From NCBI GenBank assembly GCA_022571715.1, contig JACZXH010000002.1, positions 1 to 64,000 on the forward strand: a stretch of 64,000 bases of DNA, given 5' to 3'. Below, piece by piece: positions 21,501 to 32,804 of this stretch. The stretch is from Bacteroidota bacterium. Its GTDB lineage: Bacteria > Bacteroidota > Bacteroidia > Cytophagales > Cyclobacteriaceae. The notes beneath the pieces were generated by a model, which saw only the letters and a program-made list of their open reading frames with translations, made no database searches and was not told where the DNA came from. The position numbers and the translations under genes were made by a program. The first letter of the stretch is position 1. Each line of letters begins with the position of its first letter.

Positions 21501-23939
21501 GTAGGCACTTCAACGAATCAGGGTGATACTATTACGCTCGTTATTCCGGACACGTACATATTCAGTGTACGCATATTTAACCGCTGCCTGGACCCGATTG
21601 CCTTTCTCACTGATTCAATAACCGTATTTCCAATACCACTTGATCCGTTCGGACTTAATGCCGTTCCCATTTGTGATCAGGTGATTACACTTACGCCTTA
21701 CAACAACGATCAACACACAGAATATGATTACCTGTGGAGCACTGGTGAAACTACACAGGATATCATCGTATCCGCGATCGGTACGTACAGTCTGGTTATC
21801 ACCAATCCGGTGGCAGGATGTACAAATGATTTTGAAGTATTTGTAGGCCCCCCGTTTACCGTAGATCTCGGCGTTGACCAAACCATTTGCGACGGCACGT
21901 CGCTGACGCTGGACTCACAAGCCAACGCCGATAATTACATCTGGGAACTTACAGTTGGAGGTACGTTATTTCCGATAACCGGCTTTGAATCATCCCGGTT
22001 TTTACCACTTAACCAACTTGGCCCTCCTAATAATCCGGCTCTGCTACCCGGCCAGATCAATACCATAACCGTTGGCGTTGTGGATCCGGTCAATCCGGTT
22101 TGTATCGTCCGGGATACGGTGGAAATCACCATAAATACATTACCGGCGGTAAATGTAACTGTCATGGATGTAGATACTTGCGGAGTAGCAAATGGTAAAA
22201 TGGATATAGAGGGAAGTGCGACAGAAGATGTAACATATATTGTTACAAGCGGTACTATACTTATTACAAACCTGATTCCCGCCGGCACCGGACCGGTTAC
22301 AATCGCCGGGCTTGCGAGCGGCGTTTACTCCGTTACCATTACCAGCAGTGTTACGGGATGCACTGATTCACAGAACGGGATTGCTATTAATGAACCCGCT
22401 ACATTCAACATTGATCGTACAATCACGACCAACGATGGATGTGATCCTTTATTCCCGTCAGGTACCATTACATTTGTTCTGGATATCAACGCATTTCCTC
22501 TAACCTACACCCTGCGTGATCAGATTACGAATATAGCGGTTCCGAATCATGATAGTGTAAACGTACCTGCGGCAGATGACAGCACAAATTTTACACTTGT
22601 GAATATTCCAACGGGAACCTACTCCCTTGATATTAATACGGCCGGATGTTCTGCATTTGCCACAGATATAATTGTTAACAAACTTCCGATAACCGACCTT
22701 GATGGTCCGGCCATTGTAACGGCATGCGATACACAAGTATTATTATCAAACTTTTTTACAACCACCACTCCGGGAGCTGTCATCGAATGGTCCCCGGATG
22801 GGAGCGCCGGAAGCTACCAGGATGCCGTCACCGTACCTTTCACAACGCTGGGTATTACGGATATATTCATCCGGGCGACCAATGATCCCCTGGTTTCATG
22901 CGATTCCATACGTAATACACAAGTGGTTCTGACGCCACAACCAACTGTTAGTGTAGTTGCAACGGAGGATTGTTCAGGTTTTGTGAGATTGACTGCTAAC
23001 CCCGACAGTTACCCGGGTGCATCATATCTTTACCAGTGGTTCGGCGGTGGGCAACCCACCTCCATATCTGCACAACAATCGGTAGATATATTCAGTAATG
23101 GCACAGATTACAGGGTGGTGGTAAGTCATGCTGTTAATCTTACCTGTAATGTCACCTCGGCGTTTCAAACGGTGGTAATACCCATACCATTTACAGTACA
23201 GCTTAATTCCACATCTGCCTGCACAGACGCTGAATTCACAGTCACAGCGGCTACCTTCAGGGACGACCTTACCTACAAGTGGTTTATTAACGGTGTGGAG
23301 CAGGGAGAATCGTTAAACCAGATCGTTCGCGAAAATCTTCCGGGGTTATACCGGGTTGAAGCTTCTGACGACAAAGGTTGCACGCAGTCCGACGAGCTTG
23401 AGATTATCATCAATGATCCGACTCCCAGTGAGATTCTACCACTTTACACGGTATGCTTTCAGGAGGTAGGCTCACTTACCATTGACCCGGAAGCCACTTA
23501 TCTATCATATACTTGGATAAACCGTGAAACCGGACTGGTTATTGACACTTCGCCCACATTTACCACAGACCAACCAGGCAAGTTTCAGGCAAATCTGGTT
23601 AATGGTTTTCAGTGTATCACAAGTGATGCTTTCGATGTGATCGAAGACTGTGAAGCCAAGATTATTGCACCCAATGCATTTCATCCGGGAAGTAGTATTG
23701 AGACGAATCAAACCTTCCACCTGTTTACAGAATTTGTGGATGAATTTGAGATTTTTGTTTACAATCGTTGGGGCGAGCTAATCTTTCATTCCAGCGAGAA
23801 AGATTTCAACTGGGACGGAACACTAAACGGCAAATTGTCACCAGTGGGCTCATATACCTGGGTAGTTAAGTACACGAAAGAATTTGGTGGTAAAGGCGAA
23901 ACACTTAGTCAGTTCGGCGGTATTACGCTGGTACAGTAA
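18582..23939 (+). CDS. Giant T9SS cargo (gliding-motility C-terminal domain) with duplicated N-terminal module and Ig/PKD-like repeats
   Basis: 1785 aa; NWYFGNS...LFYTDGSTVYDASHRAMPG (copy 1) and IWYFGNL...ILFYTDGQTVYNNLHQVMPNG (copy 2); C-terminal APNAFHPGSSIETNQTF...VYNRWGELIFHSSEKDFNWDGTLNGK. Confidence 0.9.
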   Translation: MAKKITYLIAGLLIISGITHSGYSQILFPGFTNHNWYFGNSVFSISFNKGTPAYAYLDSVMVTPYSPFGNGVATDEVTGELLFYTDGSTVYDASHRAMPGAVSRPAVAANQGIALSPVPGSPDQYYIFAINGSGDVDFSVVDMQFSGNPPAQFGGANLGDVSTWRQDMPGNTGNNVSEAMMVVPKANLAAGYWLITQEANSTIYKVIDIGPGGIGTETSVNLLSAGAVPLTASHFGISPSGQIAVAPKEANKNIHLLDFDFSTGSITFNSLILNSATTDVSASEAIYDVEFSVSNFFASQTGSTIDQAGLFAYDLLNPGTTAKQIFPGTIFRSYGLRYGPDSKIYHLYQESSGGPLIVGRIENPADQVDSLVYTERLYQLRNFGALQFPAVLPPKVITIPMPTIMSLGTCVSDTIWFFPDMDPFTDQFQWNFMDTNFPADQSAVSPGYNYTSPGGYNVTVTTSVAGNSSTGSLSINITQTQLQIDLGMDTVICPNDTLLLAIDPQVFPQLQNVVWSNGETNVSSIFVTEGGNYWVSGTDSATGCNINDAIQVDEYGLNITIAAIWYFGNLAGLDFNQQPPVPLDDGAMTAPEGCAAYSDRNGDILFYTDGQTVYNNLHQVMPNGTNLAADPGAAQSTLIVQFPSNETLYYIFSNTCTNPLVTCDVFQLSYSVVDLKVAAGGDVVIKNKPLFKNSTERITAVSFGNILWLVAHEFGTNTFRAYPVTEFGIGAPVLSSVGSIHSKHDGTMGDGYMKLSTDGTRIAVALPSTGSNVVELFDFDASSGIVSNALQLDLNDTSGKVYGVEFSPNSNWLYATLSNFESGAQSKIYQWHVDSTTLAGNVTDTDYIKSSRAIISSGTTTEALGAIQIGPNNAMYVAINGQSFLGTINNPDGLQDGTTNAFADLTSGQSLAGGTSSALGLPNFVQNLSTQLPAPEIFIPATACAGDLINFSATATSIIDEFAWSIFDSSGGLVGTSTNQGDTITLVIPDTYIFSVRIFNRCLDPIAFLTDSITVFPIPLDPFGLNAVPICDQVITLTPYNNDQHTEYDYLWSTGETTQDIIVSAIGTYSLVITNPVAGCTNDFEVFVGPPFTVDLGVDQTICDGTSLTLDSQANADNYIWELTVGGTLFPITGFESSRFLPLNQLGPPNNPALLPGQINTITVGVVDPVNPVCIVRDTVEITINTLPAVNVTVMDVDTCGVANGKMDIEGSATEDVTYIVTSGTILITNLIPAGTGPVTIAGLASGVYSVTITSSVTGCTDSQNGIAINEPATFNIDRTITTNDGCDPLFPSGTITFVLDINAFPLTYTLRDQITNIAVPNHDSVNVPAADDSTNFTLVNIPTGTYSLDINTAGCSAFATDIIVNKLPITDLDGPAIVTACDTQVLLSNFFTTTTPGAVIEWSPDGSAGSYQDAVTVPFTTLGITDIFIRATNDPLVSCDSIRNTQVVLTPQPTVSVVATEDCSGFVRLTANPDSYPGASYLYQWFGGGQPTSISAQQSVDIFSNGTDYRVVVSHAVNLTCNVTSAFQTVVIPIPFTVQLNSTSACTDAEFTVTAATFRDDLTYKWFINGVEQGESLNQIVRENLPGLYRVEASDDKGCTQSDELEIIINDPTPSEILPLYTVCFQEVGSLTIDPEATYLSYTWINRETGLVIDTSPTFTTDQPGKFQANLVNGFQCITSDAFDVIEDCEAKIIAPNAFHPGSSIETNQTFHLFTEFVDEFEIFVYNRWGELIFHSSEKDFNWDGTLNGKLSPVGSYTWVVKYTKEFGGKGETLSQFGGITLVQ

Positions 23940-24043
23940 AAATAATAATTATCTATAGATTGCATTCTCTTGCTCGATACATGCAGACACTGCATTTTTG
24001 TAATAAAAATTTATCATAATGTTTAATAAAAAATATTCATCTT

Positions 24044-24403
24044 ATGAAAAAGCTTATTCCAGTACTCCTATTTATTTTTGTAATCTGTATTTACGGATTT
24101 ACTGATTACAACCAGATTTTAAATACTTCCCTGAAAATCACCGTGGTTGACTATCTTGGCAATGTGGTGAAGGAGGCAAGTGTAACACTTTACCCAACTG
24201 ATAAAGACTACAGAAATGAAACGAACGCGGTTACAGAAACCCAATACACAGATAAAAAAGGAAGGGTTACATTTAAAAAACTTGAGCCAACAATATTTTT
24301 TGTATATGTAGTTAAAGACGATATGAATAATGTAGGAGGCGGGGTACAAACGGATACGCTCGAAAAGGGCAAAATAAATAAAGTGAATATCGTTATTGAA
24401 TGA
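24044..24403 (+). CDS. Small secreted Cna-B/carboxypeptidase-regulatory-like protein
   Basis: 119 aa, signal peptide, SLKITVVDYLGNVVKEASVTLYPTDKDY...TDKKGRVTFKKLEPTIFFVYV. Confidence 0.75.
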   Translation: MKKLIPVLLFIFVICIYGFTDYNQILNTSLKITVVDYLGNVVKEASVTLYPTDKDYRNETNAVTETQYTDKKGRVTFKKLEPTIFFVYVVKDDMNNVGGGVQTDTLEKGKINKVNIVIE

Positions 24404-24705
24404 TAATTACAGTTGGTCAACCATTTACAAATGAACATTTGTCCATCAGTCACTTTTCCTTTTGAACCGCTTTCAAGCAGTAGGATATCTTTACAGTTGT
24501 ATTTACTTTACAACTTTTAAATCTTTCTCACCCGATTGCTATCGGAATCAAGATGAAAAAAGTGTTGGTAATAGCCACAAATGCAATTTGCGGCTACATC
24601 CTTCTTTACTTGATTGCTTCATAACGTTCAATTCCATCGTCAATTATGCCTGGAGGCGATTAATAGAGGATTCTGACTACAAACAGTGATAATCCTTTTA
24701 TACCT

Positions 24706-25692
24706 TTGCCTGTAATGGCAGAAACGGGGAAAAATATAGGTAAAGCCATACAAATTCTGGAATCCGGAGGGTTGGTTGCCATTCCAACCGAAACGGTGTA
24801 CGGGCTGGCTGCCAATGCCTTTAACACCGATGCAGTTGCCCGTATATTTGAAGTCAAGAACAGGCCATGGTTCGATCCGATAATCGTGCACTGCTCCGGA
24901 CTAGCCGAAACGGAACAAATTGTAAAAGAAATTCCTGATTTAGCCCGTTCACTGGCAGAAAAATTCTGGCCCGGACCGCTGACCATGCTTTTGCATAAAC
25001 AGGATGACATTCCTGATCTGGTCACAGCAGGTAGACAAAAAGTAGCCATTCGTGTTCCGGATCATCCGATTACATATACTCTTCTGAAATCGCTGGATTT
25101 TCCGCTCGTAGCGCCGAGCGCCAATCCGTTTGGATATGTAAGCCCCACCTCAGCACAGCATGTAAACCAGCAACTTGGAGACCATATTGATTATATTCTT
25201 GATGGCGGTGAGTGCCACGTAGGAATCGAATCCACCATTGTAGGGTTTAAGAATGATACAACAGTTATTTACAGGTTGGGTGGCCTGGAACCAGCAAATA
25301 TTGAATCAATTACAGGCAAAATTGTATTCAAGCCACAAAGTATCTCAAATCCCAATGCACCGGGTATGCTGGAAAGCCATTATGCCCCGGAAAAAAGAAT
25401 GATCCTGGGTAATGTGGATGAGCTTCTAAAAAAATACGATTCGGATAAAACAGGAATTATCCGGTTTAAGCGACAAGCAGGCAAAAAAGCTTCCGGAAAT
25501 GAATTGTATCTATCCGTAACGGGCGATTTAAGAGAAGCTGCAAAAAACCTCTTTTCGATTCTCAGGCAAATGGATACAATGGATGTGGAGGTAATACTTG
25601 CAGAAAAAGTGCCTGAAGAAGGACTTGGGCTTGCTATAAACGACCGGTTGAAACGAGCCGCAGGAAAACGGATGCAGAAAATAATTACCTGA
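24706..25692 (+). CDS. L-threonylcarbamoyladenylate synthase (Sua5/YwlC type)
   Basis: [39 protein letters not shown], plus C-terminal Sua5 domain. Confidence 0.95.
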   Translation: MPVMAETGKNIGKAIQILESGGLVAIPTETVYGLAANAFNTDAVARIFEVKNRPWFDPIIVHCSGLAETEQIVKEIPDLARSLAEKFWPGPLTMLLHKQDDIPDLVTAGRQKVAIRVPDHPITYTLLKSLDFPLVAPSANPFGYVSPTSAQHVNQQLGDHIDYILDGGECHVGIESTIVGFKNDTTVIYRLGGLEPANIESITGKIVFKPQSISNPNAPGMLESHYAPEKRMILGNVDELLKKYDSDKTGIIRFKRQAGKKASGNELYLSVTGDLREAAKNLFSILRQMDTMDVEVILAEKVPEEGLGLAINDRLKRAAGKRMQKIIT

Positions 25693-25703
25693 ACATAAGA
25701 CAA

Positions 25704-26891
25704 ATGAAAACAGTAGATTCATTCGATTTCAAAGACAAAAAAGCGCTGGTCCGTGTAGATTTCAATGTACCCCTCAATGACAAATACGAGATTACCGACC
25801 TTACACGTATAAAAGCCGTTGAGCCAACCATACGGAAAATACTGAACGATGGCGGATCTGTCATCCTGATGTCGCACATGGGCAGGCCCAAAAGCGGACC
25901 TGAGGAAATGTTTTCATTAAAACATATTGTAAATGAACTGTCGGATCGTTTTGGTACTATGGTGAAATTCGCATCCGACTGCATCGGTGAGGAATCCATT
26001 AAGCTTTCTGAAGCTCTCAAACCGGGAGAAATTTTATTGCTTGAAAATCTCCGGTTTCATGCAGAGGAGAAAAAAGGGGATGCCGGTTTTGCACAAAAGC
26101 TGGCAAAACTTGGGGATGTATATGTAAATGATGCTTTCGGCACCGCCCACCGCGCTCATGCCAGCATCTCGGTTATAGCACAGTTCTTTGACGATAAAAT
26201 GGCCGGATATGTAATGGAAGCCGAGCTGGCAAATGCTAAAAAGGTGCTGGAAAGGCCTAAAAGGCCTTTCACCGCCATAATGGGAGGCGCTAAAATCTCA
26301 GACAAAATTTCCATTATCGAAAAAATGCTCGACAAGATAGATAACCTGCTTATTGGCGGAGGCATGAGCTACACTTTTTTTAAAGCCCTGGGAGGTAAAG
26401 TAGGAAAATCGCTTGTGGAGGAAGATAAACTTGAACTTGCAGCTATGCTCATCAAAAAGGCAAAGGAAAAAGGCGTAAACCTTGAACTTCCCATCGATTC
26501 AGTTATTGCCGATGATTTCAATAATAATGCCAATACGAAGATTGCCAAAAACTTCTCCATCCCCGATGATTGGATGGGACTGGATATCGGACCGGAGGCA
26601 CGTGAGGTGTTTTCAAACATTATACGTGAATCGGGTACCATTATGTGGAATGGCCCGATGGGAGTTTTTGAAATGCCGAACTTTGCCAATGGAACGTCTG
26701 CCATTGCACAGGCGGTGGTTGAGGCCACTGAAAGAGGTGGATATTCACTGATCGGCGGGGGGGACTCTGCAGCAGCAATTAATAATCTCGGTTATGGCGA
26801 TAAAGTATCGTACGTTTCTACCGGCGGCGGGGCCTTACTCGAATACATGGAAGGAAAAGAACTGCCCGGGGTTACTGCCCTGGAGTCTTAA
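25704..26891 (+). CDS. pgk: Phosphoglycerate kinase
   Basis: [42 protein letters not shown]. Confidence 0.97.
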   Translation: MKTVDSFDFKDKKALVRVDFNVPLNDKYEITDLTRIKAVEPTIRKILNDGGSVILMSHMGRPKSGPEEMFSLKHIVNELSDRFGTMVKFASDCIGEESIKLSEALKPGEILLLENLRFHAEEKKGDAGFAQKLAKLGDVYVNDAFGTAHRAHASISVIAQFFDDKMAGYVMEAELANAKKVLERPKRPFTAIMGGAKISDKISIIEKMLDKIDNLLIGGGMSYTFFKALGGKVGKSLVEEDKLELAAMLIKKAKEKGVNLELPIDSVIADDFNNNANTKIAKNFSIPDDWMGLDIGPEAREVFSNIIRESGTIMWNGPMGVFEMPNFANGTSAIAQAVVEATERGGYSLIGGGDSAAAINNLGYGDKVSYVSTGGGALLEYMEGKELPGVTALES

Positions 26892-26990
26892 CCGATTCCA
26901 CATGAGGCGCCCGTAATCAATATCGTCTTTGCCACAGTAAAATATATTATTATTGAAAATAAGAGGGTACTTGAAAATTTAAACTCGAAT

Positions 26991-28898
26991 TTATAACTTT
27001 ATTAAGTATCCTTTTTTATCATTACTTATTAATCCTGCATCCATCATTGCCCTCGCAATCAGAATGATTTCCATTGGGTCATCCTTTCTGAATTTTTCAA
27101 CGATTTGCTCAATCTTTAAAGGTTTGGATTCGATATATTTTAAAATAGTGTCTTTCAGATCACTGTTTTGTCCGTCATCTGCTTTTTTCTTTTTTTTGTC
27201 AATGCAGGTATCACAGATACCACACGCACTGTCAATCTCTTCTCCGAAATAATCCTGTATAAGATGTGTGCGGCAAACCTTATGCTCAAAAACATACCTG
27301 ACCATAAATTCAAGCTTCTTTTTTTCGGTCTGTTTGCGACGTTCATAATATTTTCTATCGATTAGAAGTTTTCCGGCATCAAGCCGTGGTGTAAGAAATA
27401 CAAGTTGAGGTAGTTCTTTTTTAGGTGCATAGGCGACCACTCCCAGTTTATGAAGTCGTGTAAGATCATCTTTTATCTGATTTTCTGGTTGCCGTAGTAC
27501 TTGTGCAAGCTTGTACTCCGAAATCTTTGTAAACTGCGTAAACAACTCGCCTCCGTGCATCCGTAACAGCACCTTGATCAATGGATCAAGATATACATTT
27601 GCCACCTGAAATTTATATAACACGTCGTGTTTTAGTTGAATAAACAATGCGGATGAGCCATGAACCCCCTCTGACAACTGAACCAGGTTCTCCTCTCCCA
27701 GTCTCTTTAACACATGAAAAACGTCCAGGGAATCCAGGTTATACTGTGCAGCAAATTTGTGCAACAAAAAATCAAATCCCGAACTGTTCTTACTGCCCTC
27801 TGCCATCTTATAATAATTAGCCAGGCATTGATATATATGCCGGATAAATTTTAGACCAGGATAAGATCTGGCAAAATTCTCACGTGCTTGTGCTATATCG
27901 TTTAACTGATAAAGAATAATTGCATACGATTTATTTCCATCTCGACCAGCTCTACCTGCTTCCTGGTAGTAGGACTCCATATTATCATTGAGTCCAAGAT
28001 GAATGACCGATCTTACGTCAGGCTTGTCGATACCCATTCCAAACGCATTTGTAGCCACTATCACACGTACCTTCCCGCTTTTCCAATCATTCTGCATCTT
28101 CATACGATCGAAATAAGCAAGACCTGCATGATAATACCCTGATGATATTCCGGTTGTTTTAAGAATATCTGATACCTCCTTGCTTTGTTTCCGGGATTTT
28201 ACATAAACAATGGAGGTTCCGGGTATTTTATTTAGTATTTCCACCAGTTTTCGTTCTTTATTCTCAACTTTTCGTACAGAATATGACAGATTTTCCCTGG
28301 CGAATGTGCCTGTAAAAATTTCAGGCTCCTCAAATTGTAGTTTGTCAACGATTTCTTCCTGCACCTGTCTGGTAGCTGTTGCCGTCAGCGCAATCACCTT
28401 TACCTCCGGCTTCATAATCCGTAAGGTTTCGATTTCAAAATATGCAGGTCTGAAATCATGTCCCCACTGCGATATACAGTGTGCTTCATCTACCGCGATC
28501 AGGTTTACATGCATTCGCTTAACCCGTTCTTTAAAAATCTCAGACTGGATTCTTTCCGGTGAGACATATAAAAATTTGGTATCCCCATATATACAATTAT
28601 CAAGCGTAATATCGACTTCTTTGGGATGCATACCTGAAAACACTGCGGCAGCGGGTATTCCTACGCTTTTAAGATTTTCAACCTGGTCTTTCATCAGGGC
28701 AATCAGCGGGGTTACCACAATACAAATACCGTTTTTCATCATTGCAGGCACCTGAAAACATACTGATTTACCTCCTCCGGTCGGCAAAATGGCCAGTACA
28801 TCCCTGCCTCCGATAACCGCTTTGATAATATCTTCCTGCAACGGCCTGAACCGGCTATGTTTCCAGTATTTTTTTAATATGTCAATGGGCTGATTCAT
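26991..28898 (-). CDS. recQ: RecQ family ATP-dependent DNA helicase
   Basis: LPTGGGKSVCFQVPA, DEAHCISQWGHDFRP, YYQEAGRAGRDG, Cys cluster CRTHLIQDYFGEEIDSACGICDTC. Confidence 0.95.
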   Translation of the reverse strand: MNQPIDILKKYWKHSRFRPLQEDIIKAVIGGRDVLAILPTGGGKSVCFQVPAMMKNGICIVVTPLIALMKDQVENLKSVGIPAAAVFSGMHPKEVDITLDNCIYGDTKFLYVSPERIQSEIFKERVKRMHVNLIAVDEAHCISQWGHDFRPAYFEIETLRIMKPEVKVIALTATATRQVQEEIVDKLQFEEPEIFTGTFARENLSYSVRKVENKERKLVEILNKIPGTSIVYVKSRKQSKEVSDILKTTGISSGYYHAGLAYFDRMKMQNDWKSGKVRVIVATNAFGMGIDKPDVRSVIHLGLNDNMESYYQEAGRAGRDGNKSYAIILYQLNDIAQARENFARSYPGLKFIRHIYQCLANYYKMAEGSKNSSGFDFLLHKFAAQYNLDSLDVFHVLKRLGEENLVQLSEGVHGSSALFIQLKHDVLYKFQVANVYLDPLIKVLLRMHGGELFTQFTKISEYKLAQVLRQPENQIKDDLTRLHKLGVVAYAPKKELPQLVFLTPRLDAGKLLIDRKYYERRKQTEKKKLEFMVRYVFEHKVCRTHLIQDYFGEEIDSACGICDTCIDKKKKKADDGQNSDLKDTILKYIESKPLKIEQIVEKFRKDDPMEIILIARAMMDAGLISNDKKGYLIKL

Positions 28899-28982
28899 GG
28901 AATCCCTGCTAAAACGAAATCAATTTAATTTAATATTATGATTTGGTATGTATATTCCCATATATTTGGCTTAAAAACGCTT

Positions 28983-29546
28983 ATGCCATACATCCGGGTA
29001 ATACCGCACGAACAGGCAGAAGGGGAACTCAGGAAAATCTATGATAATCTGGTGAATACCCGTGGGAAACTGGCTGAAATTCACAAAATCCAGAGCCTCA
29101 ATCCGCAATCAATCATCAACCACATGGATCTGTATCTGACCATTATGTTCGGCAAATCTCCGGTTCGCCGTTACCAACGCGAAATGATGGCCGTAGTGGT
29201 TTCGGCAGCCAATAAATGTCCCTATTGCGTGGCACATCATGGAGAAGCACTCAACCATTTCTGGAAAGATTCCGCCCGAGTCAATAGGCTTGCCAGAGAC
29301 TATACCATGGCCGGCCTTGATGACAAAGACCTGGCACTTTGCAGGTATGCTTTTGATCTTACCGCCCACCCTAAAACCATTTCAGAATATGATCATATTG
29401 CCAATCTGAAGAAACAGGGAATTGAAGAAAGAGCGTTGCTGGATGCTAATCTGGTAATTGCATACTTCAATTTTGTCAACCGAATTGTTACAGGATTAGG
29501 TGTGGAGCTTGAAACAGATGGCGGAAAAGGGTATGATTATGATTAA
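28983..29546 (+). CDS. Carboxymuconolactone decarboxylase/AhpD-like peroxidase-related protein
   Basis: EMMAVVVSAANKCPYCVAHHGEAL; start at 28983 (MPYIRVIP). Confidence 0.9.
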   Translation: MPYIRVIPHEQAEGELRKIYDNLVNTRGKLAEIHKIQSLNPQSIINHMDLYLTIMFGKSPVRRYQREMMAVVVSAANKCPYCVAHHGEALNHFWKDSARVNRLARDYTMAGLDDKDLALCRYAFDLTAHPKTISEYDHIANLKKQGIEERALLDANLVIAYFNFVNRIVTGLGVELETDGGKGYDYD

Positions 29547-29580
29547 CCTTAGGATAAATAATTCTGTTACATGAATAACA

Positions 29581-30354
29581 TCACCACACAATTTCCTCTT
29601 TATTCAAAAACGCCGCAATCCCCCGCCTGCAATCTTTAGTGGCGCGTGCTTTGGCATTCATTTCAGAAGCATAATCAAGTGCTTCATCCAGTCGCATGGA
29701 CTGAACTTCTGCAATCATTTTTTTTGTTATGCCCATAGAGGTAGCTGAGTTTTTTTCAATCAGTTCACGGGCAAATAATTTCACTTTTTCCTCAAGATGG
29801 CCCGCATCTACAATTTTATAGATAAGGTTATTGGATAAGGCATCATCAGCGGTAATCAGCCTGCCACTAACCAACAATTGTCTGGCCCTTGCTTCCCCGA
29901 TCTTCCGCAACAAAAAGACCATGACCAGAGCGGGTATAAATCCAATACGTACTTCCGTATAACCAAATTTTGCCTCCGGTACGGAAAAAGTAAAATCACA
30001 TACCGTAATCAGCCCGCAACCACCGGCAATAGCGTGCCCTTGAATTTGTGCAATTACAGGCTTAGGAAATAAATAAATTTTTAACAGCAATTCTTTAAAC
30101 AACCTGGAGTCGCTCAGGTTTTCTTCATAGGTATTTTGCTGAAGCTGTTGTAAATAATCCAGGTCAGCGCCGGCGCTAAACACACTTCCGTTTGCTCCTA
30201 AAATAACTACCTTTACCGATTCTTCTCTTTCTATCTGGCTGAACGCCTCTTTCAGTTCTGAAACCATTCCCGCACTTAGCGCATTACGTTTTTCTGGCCG
30301 ATTCAGCGTAATGAAGCCAATCCGGTTTTTTACGTTTATTTCTACAAAGTTCAT
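29581..30354 (-). CDS. Enoyl-CoA hydratase/isomerase family protein
   Basis: ITLNRPEKRNALSAGMV, SAGADLDYL, IQGHAIAGGCGL. Confidence 0.93.
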   Translation of the reverse strand: MNFVEINVKNRIGFITLNRPEKRNALSAGMVSELKEAFSQIEREESVKVVILGANGSVFSAGADLDYLQQLQQNTYEENLSDSRLFKELLLKIYLFPKPVIAQIQGHAIAGGCGLITVCDFTFSVPEAKFGYTEVRIGFIPALVMVFLLRKIGEARARQLLVSGRLITADDALSNNLIYKIVDAGHLEEKVKLFARELIEKNSATSMGITKKMIAEVQSMRLDEALDYASEMNAKARATKDCRRGIAAFLNKEEIVW

Positions 30355-30428
30355 TTAGATTACATGGTTGGTATGAAAATGAATTTACACAGAGATGCTG
30401 CCAATTAGAAAAACGGGACTGTATAATT

Positions 30429-32504
30429 TCAGCCCGTATCAATTATAAAAGCGCCCTTCTCCTTTACATTATGATATTTGAGTCCTAACCGGTTCAAATC
30501 TCTTACAGCTTGCTGTAAATAATAGAAATCATTGGAACTGTCGAAGATCACCTTTTTAAAGGTAAACAGTTTTTGAAGGTGAGCGAAGTCTTTCACCGCA
30601 TTGTTGGAAATTATAATGTAATCAACCCCGAATGGCCCTTCAGTAATAAATTCGCGATCAGGCGATTTGCTGATGATCAGGAATACGATCTGGCCTGAAC
30701 AGAATATTTCTGTACCGGACAACTTTGTTTTATTAATCGGGAATGACTGTATCGACGCCATATCTGCTGTTGCAAGTCTGAAATTGGCTGTGTGATAAGG
30801 TACTTTTCGATAATCATCTGCATCTACAGCTACCGTATAAGAGGCCAGATGAGTCGCATCAATAATGTCAATGACGGTTACTCCGGGAACATCATATACA
30901 ATTATCCAATGCTGGTTACTTTTGCTGACCTGATCAAAAACAATAGAAAGAATAAAAATAATCCACACTGTAACTGCATAGAACAACCACTTAAACTTTT
31001 TTTCAAAAAGAAAAACCAAAATGCCTGTAATAAACAGGTAAAGCAAAATTACCTGATGTTGGGGAAGGTAAATATCTTTTATATATGCACCGGGAATATT
31101 TTCAATAAATAGTACCGACCTGTTCATAACCCCAATTACAAACCCCAGTCCGGTTGCGAAAACTGCTGATATTAAGCCGAAACCAGCAAAACTGGAGATC
31201 AAAAAAGCCAGTCCTCCTACAAGGATGATCCCGGCAGATGGAACAACAATTAGGTTTGATATAAAAAACAATAATGGGTAATTATGAAAATAGTATAATA
31301 CCAAAGGTAAAGTAAGAATCTGGGCTGCAATACCTACCGACGTAAGACTCCATATTTTTTCAAAAACCTTGTATTTTGAAGCAAAAAGGCTGTTTATTGA
31401 AGGGTACAACCAGACAATTCCTATCACGGCAAGGTACGACAACTGAAAACCCACATTGAACAGTTGCATCGGATTAATGATCAAAAGCACAAAAGCTGAA
31501 AAAGCAATGGTATTGAAAATGTTGGGTGTACGGTAGAAATATTGTCCTATGCTGATGATAGAAAACATCAGCGCGGCACGCGTTACGGAAGGTGAAAGAC
31601 CTGCTATTGCGGCATAGATCCAGAGTATAATGACTGTGAGTAATACAAATCCGGTTGTTTTACGGTATTTCCTGAAAATCAACAACAGAAAACCGTATAA
31701 AATCCCCAGATGTAATCCTGAAATAGCCAGTATGTGCATGGCTCCGGTATGTGCATAAGCCTGCATTAATTCATCGCTCACATCTCCCCGTACTCCCAAT
31801 AGCAGCGCTTTGGCTATGCCCTGGTGGTCCGGGTTAGTTATTTTTTCAGTTATAGCCGTGATGCCAAAATTCCTGATTTGATTGATAAGTGCAATAATCC
31901 GGTTGGGCTCACTTTGTCCGATGACCAGATAATCTTCATGCCTGAGAAAATGCCTATGGAAAATATTCTTGTTTGCCAGATACATCTTGTAATCAAACTC
32001 TTTGGGATTTCCAGGCGGTTCAACCAGAGCGGGAGGTGTGGTTATCATAAGCTTTGTACCATACCTGATGGAAGAATCACTTGCAGGAACATAAAGCAAT
32101 ACCCTGCCAAAAACCCTTTTCCAGTCTTTTGGGGTACTTGCCTCCGTAACCTCCATAATTACTTTCTGGAAATTTTTAGTTTGTTCAGGCCAGGAATCAA
32201 TGGTGCCCGTATAATGTTCCATTGGGTAGTTCGAAAAGTGAAATTTTGAATGATCTTGTTGAAACAGATAGGTTCTGGCCATGCCGAAAAGGCAAATCAG
32301 GCTGAGGGCAACAACACCAACAACCGGATTAAGACTAAAAAATTGCTTATTACCTGCAGTAAGGAGTACAATATAAAGTGTTGCAACTGCTCCAATGAGT
32401 ATCACGGAAATCAACAGGTCCAGATGGAACTGTACCGCTATTAATATGCCGACAATATAGGCAGGTGTAAAGCGTACAAATGGATATTTTAGCCAATGGA
32501 GCAT
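30429..32504 (-). CDS. ComEC/Rec2 family competence protein
   Basis: 691 aa; ALLLGVRGDVSDELMQAYAHTGAMHILAISGLHLGILYG and multi-TM competence domain. Confidence 0.93.
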   Translation of the reverse strand: MLHWLKYPFVRFTPAYIVGILIAVQFHLDLLISVILIGAVATLYIVLLTAGNKQFFSLNPVVGVVALSLICLFGMARTYLFQQDHSKFHFSNYPMEHYTGTIDSWPEQTKNFQKVIMEVTEASTPKDWKRVFGRVLLYVPASDSSIRYGTKLMITTPPALVEPPGNPKEFDYKMYLANKNIFHRHFLRHEDYLVIGQSEPNRIIALINQIRNFGITAITEKITNPDHQGIAKALLLGVRGDVSDELMQAYAHTGAMHILAISGLHLGILYGFLLLIFRKYRKTTGFVLLTVIILWIYAAIAGLSPSVTRAALMFSIISIGQYFYRTPNIFNTIAFSAFVLLIINPMQLFNVGFQLSYLAVIGIVWLYPSINSLFASKYKVFEKIWSLTSVGIAAQILTLPLVLYYFHNYPLLFFISNLIVVPSAGIILVGGLAFLISSFAGFGLISAVFATGLGFVIGVMNRSVLFIENIPGAYIKDIYLPQHQVILLYLFITGILVFLFEKKFKWLFYAVTVWIIFILSIVFDQVSKSNQHWIIVYDVPGVTVIDIIDATHLASYTVAVDADDYRKVPYHTANFRLATADMASIQSFPINKTKLSGTEIFCSGQIVFLIISKSPDREFITEGPFGVDYIIISNNAVKDFAHLQKLFTFKKVIFDSSNDFYYLQQAVRDLNRLGLKYHNVKEKGAFIIDTG

Positions 32505-32804
32505 ATGGACTATTTATTTTGAATTTCAAATTAAAAAATATTCAAACAAATCCCCCGCTATCAGTCAGAATGTATATTTTGATAAAACCGAAAGAACCCT
32601 GTCTGGTTGCCTTTACTCTCCCTCCAGATCAGTGCAATGGGCGGGCATTAAATGCTGATAATTTGCTGAATTCAAACTTGACGACACGGATATTTTGCAA
32701 TTTTGAGCACAAAGCGAGGCAATGGCTGTCAGGAGGTTGATTTTTGTCAACCCAGTAAGAAATTGATTGTAACAATTACAAAAAAATCTAAGAGGATGTG
32801 TCAC

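Noticed and set aside
24427-24442. ACAAATGaaCATTTGT palindrome downstream of the small Cna-B-like gene
   Set aside because: Short, single copy, no clear link to a promoter or a regulator.
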